Of a stretch of 64,000 bases of DNA, positions 50,201-55,934 are shown in pieces (position 1 is the stretch's first letter; each line of letters starts with the position of its first letter). Below the pieces are notes generated by a model. The model worked only from the letters and a program-made list of their open reading frames with translations. It was not told the origin of the DNA and did no database searches. The stretch is from Burkholderiales bacterium (GTDB lineage: Bacteria; Pseudomonadota; Gammaproteobacteria; Burkholderiales; Burkholderiaceae_E): NCBI GenBank assembly GCA_003577305.1, contig QEVL01000002.1:62001-126000 (forward strand), written 5' to 3'. Made by a program: the position numbers and the translations under genes.

Positions 50201-50764
50201 GGCGACGTAGGTCGTCGCTTCGTCCCACGAGACCCGCTCGAAGGAATCAGTGCCGCGTGCGTCGAAGCGGTACTGGCTGCGCAGCTTCGGGTCGTCCGAC
50301 AGCGACGGGAAACCCGCATCGGCCCACTGCTTCCAGCCGCTTCGGAGCATCGGACCCTTCGCGCGGTGCGGCCCGTACACGCGCCGGTGCATCGTGAACC
50401 CCTTCAGGCACATGCGCGGATTCCATGCCGCTGTCGCCTGGTTGCCGTAGAGATCCTTGTAGCGGTGATGGTCGTAGTTCTGCTCGAGCCGCGTCACGAT
50501 CCCGTTGCGGACAAACGCGCGCACGCGGCACATGTGTGTGTCGTTGGGCGCACAGATGTAAGTGAAGCTGCGCTCATAGGCGTACTGGTTGCGGTACACC
50601 TCTTCCCAGTCGCGCTCCGGATAGTGCTCGAGCGGATTGTCGATGCCCGGGACCGCGACCAGGGTTCGACCCGCAAACGCCGGTGCTGCAGCACCCAGCC
50701 CGGCGAGCAGGCCGCCCGCGCCCGCGGCGTGCGTCAGGAATTGCCGGCGCGTGACCTTGCCCAT
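47228..50764 (-). CDS. Tat-exported molybdopterin oxidoreductase alpha subunit (type II DMSO reductase family)
   Basis: A 1178-aa Mo-bisPGD enzyme. The twin-arginine signal is T-R-R-Q-F-L-T, with cleavage near residue 31, so it acts in the periplasm. The Fe-S region is 'YICAPNDTHMCRVRAFVRNG' with C71, C79 and C119 ('NPRMCLKG'); His77 lies between. The likely molybdenum ligand is Asp282 in 'YTWRGDQAPGQPFVHG'. 'VGKNLIENKMPEAHW' and 'YNNANLMNQAKWIYH' are shared with the PcrA/DdhA/SerA/NxrA clade rather than with cytoplasmic NarG. Possible substrates include nitrate/nitrite, chlorate/perchlorate, selenate or an organic compound; the sequence alone does not decide. Operon partners are the beta, gamma and delta subunits and two cytochromes. 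Confidence 0.92.
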   Translation of the reverse strand: MGKVTRRQFLTHAAGAGGLLAGLGAAAPAFAGRTLVAVPGIDNPLEHYPERDWEEVYRNQYAYERSFTYICAPNDTHMCRVRAFVRNGIVTRLEQNYDHHRYKDLYGNQATAAWNPRMCLKGFTMHRRVYGPHRAKGPMLRSGWKQWADAGFPSLSDDPKLRSQYRFDARGTDSFERVSWDEATTYVAKALIAIARTYSGEDGRRRLVKNDGYPQEMLEHWEEAGTRTMKLGSSLPPHGVIGKFGTFRMANMLGLLDAHVRKVGPDKAKGGREWSEYTWRGDQAPGQPFVHGLQTSDIDLNDLRFTRFTVQVGKNLIENKMPEAHWLTEIIERGGRIAVIAPEYSPSASKADYWISVRPGLSDTSIFLFVTRYLMEKGWYDEAYVRQFTDFPLLVRTDTLERLKPQDIIAGYRNRDLSRGPGVTIHGLTAEQRDRIGDFVVWDQSSGGPRPISRDDVGRHVGAQGIEPRLDWKGTVRLVDGRQVEAMTVWEMYREHLRDYDIDTVHEICGAPKELLERLAKDFGRRFWDPDYKGKPREAYPIAIHYGEGINHYFHATLHNRAVCLPLMLVGSIGIPGSGAHTWAGNYKGALFQGSLWSGPGVGGAYVEEDPFKPVLDPKAKIGRENVRELLHGEEMSYWGFGERPFIVDTPAGRRNFTGKTHMPSPTKLMWYNNANLMNQAKWIYHLLVNVNPKIDCIIDQQVEWTGSAEYADVVLPANTWLEFQTRECGVSCSNPFLQIWGGDGIKPLYDSMDDGMIFALVAEKLAGLTGDRRFRDYWKFMLEGKPEVYIQRVLDASCTTQGYRVDDILAGKYGEPGAALLLFRSYPRVAFYEQVHDSVPFYTDTGRLNAYTDIPEAIEYGENLVVHREAPEATPYLPGVIVSTSRFVRPNNFGVTPQMLQAKTLDADLRAVANNKLAWKEVKKTKNPLWEEGYRFFCMTPKSRHTTHSSWATVDWNWIWSTNFGDPYRMEPRSPGVGDWQVHMNPEAAKDLGIEDGDYIYVDANPVDRPYAGWKDSDPRYKAFRLLTRVKYNPAYPYNVVMTKHSAWIASERTVKAHETRPDRRTLASDTGYQSNFRYGSHQSVTRGWAPPMHQTDSLFHKKTGTMGFVFGFDVDNHAVNTVPKETLVRIRKAEPGGLDGKGVWEPATSGHSPAHESAFTARYLAGGVVKVKGAGE

Positions 50765-50768
50765 CGCG

Positions 50769-51545
50769 CTACTCCCTGCGCGGCTCGAATCCGCTCGCGC
50801 GGTAGATGTACAGGATCACCTTCCACGCCTCCTCCGACGTGAAGTCGTTCAGGTGCAGCGTCGAGGCGTCGGGCTCCGAGTCGCCCGCGGTCCACTTGGG
50901 CATCGCGCTGTCGAACTGGTTCTGGATGCCGCCGATCGTGAGGCGCCAGTAGACGTACGGCAGGGTCAGCTGTCCGATCGTGCCGGCGTCGGTGAAATCC
51001 GCCGGACGGATGGGATAGCGAAACCCCTCGGCCGCGACTCCCTGGCCGTCGAGTTTCTCGCCGTGGCAGATCGCGCAGTTCGCGTCGTACAGGCGTTTGC
51101 CCGCATCGATGTCCTCGGTGCGCCACTTCGCCGGATCGGCGGCCCAGGCCGGCACGACCACGCGCTTGAGCACCTCCTCGCCGACCGTCGGATGGCGCTG
51201 GAAGATCTCCACCGGCGGCGCGTAGGTCGGGCGTAGCGCGTCGTAGACCAGCCAGCCGAGCACCAGCGGAAGGACGGCCAGCAGCGCCCAGCGCTGAGCG
51301 CGCAGCGCGCGCGGCTCGTCCGCCGGCGTTTCGAGGAAGAACTCCATGAAGCGGCCGATGCGCCGATCGTCCAGAGTCACGTGGATCACCGCGCCTGCGA
51401 TCGCAAAGCCCATGTACAGCAGGATCACGCTGCGCGGGATTACCGGCCGCACCAGCTCGAGCAGCACATAGATCGCCGCCACCACCAGCACCACGCCGGT
51501 CGGCAACGGCACGTTGCGACGCCAGGACTCAGCGAGACGGTTCAC
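50769..51545 (-). CDS. Membrane-anchored mono-haem cytochrome c
   Basis: A 258-aa protein, starting at the GTG that overlaps the preceding stop (GTGA). Three membrane helices (about 16-34, 38-57 and 88-104) precede a periplasmic cytochrome c domain with C-A-I-C-H at 157-161 ('RLYDANCAICHGEKLDGQGVAAEGFRYPIRPADFTD') and likely Met ligand in 'DSAMPKW'. The rest is class I-like. It lies four bases before the molybdoenzyme alpha start and would pass electrons between it and the di-haem cytochrome or the bd-like subunit. Confidence 0.9.
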   Translation of the reverse strand: MNRLAESWRRNVPLPTGVVLVVAAIYVLLELVRPVIPRSVILLYMGFAIAGAVIHVTLDDRRIGRFMEFFLETPADEPRALRAQRWALLAVLPLVLGWLVYDALRPTYAPPVEIFQRHPTVGEEVLKRVVVPAWAADPAKWRTEDIDAGKRLYDANCAICHGEKLDGQGVAAEGFRYPIRPADFTDAGTIGQLTLPYVYWRLTIGGIQNQFDSAMPKWTAGDSEPDASTLHLNDFTSEEAWKVILYIYRASGFEPRRE

Positions 51546-52360
51546 GACTTCCTCCCGGCCAGGTAATCGACGAGCAACTTCAGTTGCGCCGCATTGAGTC
51601 TCGCGCCGTAGTCCTGCGGCATGACGCCCGACGGATAGTCCTTCGCCTCGTAAGCCTTCGGGTCGACGATGGACTCGACCAGGAACGCCTCGACGCTCAT
51701 GCTGCGCGCCGCCGCGGCCTGCCTGAGGGCCTCCGCGTCGAGGCTCGGACCGAGCACTTTCTTGCCCGCCTCGAGGCTGTGGCAGCCGGCGCACCCGAGC
51801 GAGTCGAACAGCGCCCGAGGGTCGGGATCCGTAGCTGCAGCCGCGGCAGGCGCGGCGGGCGCGCCGGACGGACGCGGAACGTCGCCGATCTTCACCGACG
51901 GTCTGCCGCCCAACGACTGCAGATAGTCGACGACCGCGACGACCTCCTCGTAACCCAGTTTCGCAGGCGCCGAAGTCGACGCCGGCATGATGTTGCTGAA
52001 ACCCTCGACCACGTACGCCCCCGGTTCGTAGAGCGACTGCACCAGGTACTCGACGAGAGTCCCGGGTCCGCCCTGCACTCCGCTCGCGCGACGCAGGGCG
52101 ACCTCGGCGAGGTTCGGTCCGCGACCCCCGCCCTTGACGCCTGCTCCGGGTTCGATCGTGTGACAGGTCATGCAGCCACGCTGGCGAACCAGCGTCTCGC
52201 CCTGCACGGCGAGTTCGGCCGGCGTCATGCTCTCGGTGATCGCGAGCTTTTGCGGCGGCTGCCAGCGTGTCTGGGGAATCCAGTTGGCGAACCAGACGAA
52301 GAAGCCGACGACGATCACTGCCGGCAGCACCGGTGCGCCATAGGCGGTGAGGCTCTTCAC
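51542..52360 (-). CDS. Membrane-anchored di-haem cytochrome c
   Basis: A 272-aa protein with GTG start overlapping the stop of the bd-like gene. N-terminal membrane helix (about 9-27, 'APVLPAVIVVGFFVWFANW'). Two c-type haem sites are C-M-T-C-H (63-67) and C-A-G-C-H (about 190-194). The A/P-rich linker between the domains contains 'RPSGAPAAPAAAAATDPDP'. Each domain has the typical end ('EEVVAVVDYLQSLGG', 'AAQLKLLVDYLAGRK') and a likely axial Met ('NIMPAST', 'GVMPQDY'). Probably the electron carrier linking the bd-like subunit with the mono-haem cytochrome. Confidence 0.92.
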   Translation of the reverse strand: MKSLTAYGAPVLPAVIVVGFFVWFANWIPQTRWQPPQKLAITESMTPAELAVQGETLVRQRGCMTCHTIEPGAGVKGGGRGPNLAEVALRRASGVQGGPGTLVEYLVQSLYEPGAYVVEGFSNIMPASTSAPAKLGYEEVVAVVDYLQSLGGRPSVKIGDVPRPSGAPAAPAAAAATDPDPRALFDSLGCAGCHSLEAGKKVLGPSLDAEALRQAAAARSMSVEAFLVESIVDPKAYEAKDYPSGVMPQDYGARLNAAQLKLLVDYLAGRKS

Positions 52361-54138
52361 TGCGGCTCCTCGTACGGAGCGATCTCGGCGAGCGTGCGCT
52401 CGTCGGTGCGGTGCGCCATCCCGGCGATCAGGAACGCCACCGCGAGCAGCGCGAAGAAGATCGCCGTGATCAGCGTGACGACGAATGCCGCCTCGCCGAG
52501 GGCAGGGAGTCCGGCCCCGGACGAGGTGTCTTCGAGGATGCCGAACACGTGCCAGTTCAGCCGCGCGCCGCTGCGCGCATAGCCCATCAGGCCCATCAGC
52601 CACACGATTACAACCGCGAGCAGTACGAGCACGTACTGGCCGCGGCGCGGCATCGTTCCCCAGCGCGCGGCGGCGACGGTCGTGGCGCCGCGCAGCAGTG
52701 CGTGGTCTAGAAGGAAAGTCACGACGATGCCGCCGATCAGGACGTAGATCTGCCAGATGGAGGTCTTGATGCGGATGTGCGCCGGAGCGAAATAGCCGTA
52801 GATGCCGAGCGCCGCGATCGTGAGCGCCATCAGGCCGACCAGCCCCCACTCCACGGCCGTGCCGGTGCGCGCCCACGCGACGGCCGGCACGCGCCCGGCG
52901 CGGCGGTACAGCAGATAGCTCGCATACAGCACCACCAGCACCAGCGTCACCGCGATCATCTTCGGCGCCATCACGCCGAGCGCGCCGAGCACGGGGTGAA
53001 AGCCGCCGGTGGATTCCTCGATGCTCGCGGCCATCGTGTGCGGGGTCGCCCACACGGCGAAACCGGCGATCAGCAGCACGTTGAACACCGCGCTCCAGCG
53101 CTGCTGGGCCTCCGAGCCGGGGATGCGCAGCAGGCCGAGCCATGAGTAATACGCCGCGCCGATGAACAGCACCGCGATCACGATCGCCTGGATGATGAAC
53201 AGCCACGACAGCACGCCACCCATCAGCGTCACGCCGTAGGTGGCCGAGAACGCGAACAGCTCGAAGCCGAAGTAGTAGCCGGCGAACGGCAGGAAGAGCA
53301 TCGTGAAGAGCGCGATGAGGTTTCCGGTGTAGCCCATCCAGTCGTACAGAGCGCGCTCGCGTGCATCGCCGCTCAGCAGCAGCCGGTATGCCGCGTAGGC
53401 CGAACAGAGCAGCGCGCCGAAAGTGACGTTGGCCACCAGGCGGTGGATGTTCAGCGGCATCCAGCCCGGATTCCACACCGCGTCGTGCAGGCTCACGAGG
53501 GCGCCGCGTTCGTCGACGCCGGCGGGCGTCATCATGTAGGTGGCCCAGGCGTCGGCGATGAACATGACGATCGTGCCGAAGACGTTGAGCAGAAGGCCGA
53601 GCAGCAGGTGGATCCACTTCGAGTCGCCCTGCCACCGGTGCCAGCCGTAGTACCAGAAGTAGAGGCACAGCGTCTCGGCAACGAAGAACAGGGGATAGAC
53701 CACGAAAGTCGGGCCGAACACGCCAGTCAGGTGGCGCATCACCTTCGGGTATGCCGCGAACAGCACGAACCCGAGAAGTGCGCCAGTGATGGCGGTGAGC
53801 GAATAGGCGACCGGCAGCAGGCTCGCCATCTCGTGCGCGAGCCAATCGTAGCGACGCGACGCGACGCGGTCGGTCGACCTGGCACGCCAGCCGAGAAACT
53901 CGATCAGCAGCGCGAACATCGGCACCGCGAGCACGAACGCGGCGAATTCCAGGTGCAGTTGCGCGGCAATCCACACCGCGAGACGGCTGTCGACGCCGGT
54001 GACGGCCGGGTACTCGGCCGACTCGGGCGCCTGCGCCAGCGCGGCGCCGCAGGCAAGGGCCACGATGGCCGCGAGCGCCGACGTTGCACCGCGGCGCGGG
54101 GCAAGCTTCGTCACCTTCGGGAACGAGCGATGGATCAT
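52357..54138 (-). CDS. Cytochrome bd-oxidase-like subunit I, first gene of the operon
   Basis: The 593-aa polytopic membrane protein (about 13-14 helices) is related to CydA. The ATG at 54138 gives a signal-like N-terminus ('ALAAIVALACGAALAQ'). The first core helix 'VWIAAQLHLEFAAFVLAVPMFALLIEFLGW' has a histidine at the position of the CydA haem-b595-like ligand. 'VYPLFFVAETLCLYFWYYGWHRW' and 'LNIHRLVANVTFGALLCSAYAAYR' (another His) follow the CydA pattern. The Q-loop is not evident and no CydB gene is present, so quinol oxidase activity is doubtful. With the two cytochromes c it may be a cytochrome-linked bd-like electron acceptor or oxidase, as reported in nitrite oxidisers. A sigma-54 promoter lies 35 bp upstream. 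Confidence 0.82.
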   Translation of the reverse strand: MIHRSFPKVTKLAPRRGATSALAAIVALACGAALAQAPESAEYPAVTGVDSRLAVWIAAQLHLEFAAFVLAVPMFALLIEFLGWRARSTDRVASRRYDWLAHEMASLLPVAYSLTAITGALLGFVLFAAYPKVMRHLTGVFGPTFVVYPLFFVAETLCLYFWYYGWHRWQGDSKWIHLLLGLLLNVFGTIVMFIADAWATYMMTPAGVDERGALVSLHDAVWNPGWMPLNIHRLVANVTFGALLCSAYAAYRLLLSGDARERALYDWMGYTGNLIALFTMLFLPFAGYYFGFELFAFSATYGVTLMGGVLSWLFIIQAIVIAVLFIGAAYYSWLGLLRIPGSEAQQRWSAVFNVLLIAGFAVWATPHTMAASIEESTGGFHPVLGALGVMAPKMIAVTLVLVVLYASYLLYRRAGRVPAVAWARTGTAVEWGLVGLMALTIAALGIYGYFAPAHIRIKTSIWQIYVLIGGIVVTFLLDHALLRGATTVAAARWGTMPRRGQYVLVLLAVVIVWLMGLMGYARSGARLNWHVFGILEDTSSGAGLPALGEAAFVVTLITAIFFALLAVAFLIAGMAHRTDERTLAEIAPYEEPQ

Positions 54139-54172
54139 CCGAAAAGCTCGCGTCCAATGCCTCTCGACCGAA

Positions 54173-54187
54173 GCAACATCCGGACCA
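54173..54187 (-). promoter_or_regulatory. Sigma-54 promoter of the molybdoenzyme operon
   Basis: On the minus strand, TGGTCCGGATGTTGC has GG and GC exactly 10 bp apart; the -12 part TTGC is perfect and the -24 part (TGGtcCG) matches 5 of 7 consensus bases. Transcription would start near 54161, 23 bases before the bd-like gene. A sigma-54-dependent activator gene is encoded nearby (58010-59401). Confidence 0.75.
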
Positions 54188-54229
54188 GATCTGCACGCAG
54201 CTTCGTCCGGGAAGACAAGCGGCCCAGGC

Positions 54230-54246
54230 TTGAACAAAGTGTTCAA
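54230..54246. promoter_or_regulatory. Inverted repeat 1, likely activator-binding site
   Basis: A perfect palindrome TTGAACA-AAG-TGTTCAA, centred at 54238, about 77 bp upstream of the predicted start. It shares the core GAAC-N-AAG-N-GTTC with the repeat at 54273. Likely enhancer for the NtrC-like response regulator. Confidence 0.7.
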
Positions 54247-54272
54247 CCTGACACGCTGACGACCCACGCGCA

Positions 54273-54287
54273 GGAACGAAGCGTTCC
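54273..54287. promoter_or_regulatory. Inverted repeat 2, likely activator-binding site
   Basis: A perfect palindrome GGAACG-AAG-CGTTCC, centred at 54280, with the same core and same central AAG as the first repeat. The centres are 42 bp apart, about four DNA turns, so both sites face the same side of the helix. Confidence 0.7.
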
Positions 54288-54330
54288 AGGCCAGGCGGCG
54301 CTCCTTCACGGAGCATGGCGGGTTTACCGC

Positions 54331-54346
54331 TGGCACGGTTTCTGCC
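54331..54346 (+). promoter_or_regulatory. Possible second sigma-54 promoter facing hemG
   Basis: On the plus strand, TGGCACGGTTTCTGCC has a perfect -24 (TGGCACG) and a weaker -12 (cTGC) with correct 10-bp spacing between GG and GC. It lies 128 bp upstream of the hemG-type gene and could serve the divergent hemG-kinase-regulator unit. Confidence 0.5.
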
Positions 54347-54473
54347 GCTGCGCGGAAGATGAACAACCCGTCGGGTTTCGATCGGAGTCGGAAGTGGACT
54401 GTCTCGCTCGTCAGGGTCGGATCGGCAAGCGCGTTTCACCGACCATGACCATCCCGAATGGCAGGCGCAACGC

Positions 54474-55907
54474 ATGGACGTCGACGTACTGATCGTCGGC
54501 GGAGGAGTCTCCGGCCTGTCCGCCGCCTGGTGGCTCGCGCAGCGGGGCGTCGCGGCCGAGCTCTGGGAACGCGCTCCCACGCTCGGCGGCGTCGTCGGTA
54601 CACGCCGGGTCGGAGGCTACGCGATGGAGAGCGGTGCATCGCTGATGCTCAACTTCCGCCCCGAAGTCACCGCGTTCATCGAGCAATCGGGACTGGCGCC
54701 GGAGAAGCTCGCGCTGCGCAGCGATGCGCCGCGGTTCGTGGTGCAGCGCGGAATGCTCGCGCAGGTGCCCACGCGCCTCGGCTCGCAGGCGTTCACGCCC
54801 TTCTGGAGCGGTTGCGGGCGTCTGCGGCTTCTCGCCGAACCGCTGATTCCGCGCGGCGGCGATGAAGCCGAGACGGCGAGCGCCTTCGTCACGCGCCGCC
54901 TGGGCTGCGAGGCGCTCGAGAAGGTCTTCGAACCGATGCTGGCGAGCACCTTCGGCTGCGATCCCGACCTGGCACAGGCGCGAGCGGTGCTGCCACGTCT
55001 GACGGCGCTGGAGCAACGCTTCGGCAGCATCGCCGTTGGCGTCCTGGTGCGCAAACTGCGCCGCCAGGCCGCTCCGGCGATGGAAATGTTCTCGTTCAAG
55101 GGCGGCATGCAAAGCCTGATCGACGCACTCGCGAGGAATCCTGGCGTGAGCGTGCGCACCGAGTGCACGGCCGCAGTGCTCGTGCGCGAGCCCGATGGCT
55201 GGGCCGCGCTGGCGTGCACGCGCGAGGGCGAACGCAGGCTGCGCGCCCGGCACGTCGTGCTGAGCGTTCCCGCGATGGAGGCGGCCGAATTGCTCGACCC
55301 GAACGATCCGGAGCTCGCCGCGCTGATCGGCGGCCTCGAATATGCGCCGCTCGCGGTGGTGCACCTTGGCTTCGAGCGGGCGGCGATCGAGCACCGGCTC
55401 GACGGGATGGGTTTCCTGGTGCCACGGGCCGAGGCCCGGGCCCTTCTAGGCTGCCAGTGGAGTGCTGGCGTCCTGGCTGAACGGGCGCCAGGCGGGCGAG
55501 TGCTTCTCAGCGCCTTTCTCGGCGGCGCGCGTGCGCCGCAGATCGCGCAGTGGGACGAGGCGGCGATCGCCGGGGCGGCCCTCGATCAGCTGACTGCGCT
55601 GCTGGGCCTGCGCGACGCACCGGAGACCACGCAGGTGGTGCGCCATACTCGCGGCCTGCCGCTGTATCACGGCAACCACCTGCGCCGGGTGCGCGACGTT
55701 CGCGAACGCCTGCGCCGCTGGCCCGGCCTTCACATCGCGGCGAACTACCTCGACGGCGTCTCGACCCGCGACCGCATCGTCAGTGGTTACGCAGTGGCCG
55801 GGGAGATCTGCTCCCAGTTGCTGGCGGCGAGCGGGGGGCGGCGGCCCGAGCGCGAGCACGTGCGCCCCGTGCCGCGCCGACGTGAGGCACGGGGCGCTAC
55901 AATTTAG
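54474..55907 (+). CDS. hemG: Protoporphyrinogen oxidase (HemY/HemG-type flavoprotein)
   Basis: The 477-aa FAD amine-oxidase-fold enzyme would oxidise protoporphyrinogen IX to protoporphyrin IX, the penultimate haem step. Motifs are the N-terminal dinucleotide site 'DVLIVGGGVSGLSAAWWLAQRG' (residues 4-25), 'LWERAPTLGGVVGTRRVGGYAMESGASLML', 'FEPMLASTFGCDPDLAQARAVLPRLTALEQRFGSI', and the C-terminal 'GLHIAANYLDGVSTRDRIVSGYAVAGEI'. It lies divergent to the cytochrome-rich operon, so it probably raises haem supply when that operon is on. It is 27 bp upstream of the kinase gene on the same strand. Confidence 0.9.
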   Translation: MDVDVLIVGGGVSGLSAAWWLAQRGVAAELWERAPTLGGVVGTRRVGGYAMESGASLMLNFRPEVTAFIEQSGLAPEKLALRSDAPRFVVQRGMLAQVPTRLGSQAFTPFWSGCGRLRLLAEPLIPRGGDEAETASAFVTRRLGCEALEKVFEPMLASTFGCDPDLAQARAVLPRLTALEQRFGSIAVGVLVRKLRRQAAPAMEMFSFKGGMQSLIDALARNPGVSVRTECTAAVLVREPDGWAALACTREGERRLRARHVVLSVPAMEAAELLDPNDPELAALIGGLEYAPLAVVHLGFERAAIEHRLDGMGFLVPRAEARALLGCQWSAGVLAERAPGGRVLLSAFLGGARAPQIAQWDEAAIAGAALDQLTALLGLRDAPETTQVVRHTRGLPLYHGNHLRRVRDVRERLRRWPGLHIAANYLDGVSTRDRIVSGYAVAGEICSQLLAASGGRRPEREHVRPVPRRREARGATI

Positions 55908-55934
55908 GCGATCGTCTTTCGGCTGGAATCCGCC

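Noticed and set aside
47739-50228. An 829-codon minus-strand frame overlapping the alpha subunit in another frame
   Set aside because: Same strand as alpha but shifted. The alpha frame carries all conserved motifs; this one is Arg/Gly-rich with none.
45455-50842. A 1795-codon open frame on the plus strand, antisense to the molybdoenzyme alpha, beta and chaperone genes
   Set aside because: Arg/His/Val-rich translation with no domain, exactly opposite three strongly supported genes. Long antisense frames are expected in DNA this GC-rich.
52361-54580. Long upstream extension of the di-haem cytochrome frame
   Set aside because: The upstream part is a shifted reading of the bd-like gene. The cytochrome protein begins at the GTG overlapping the bd-like stop.
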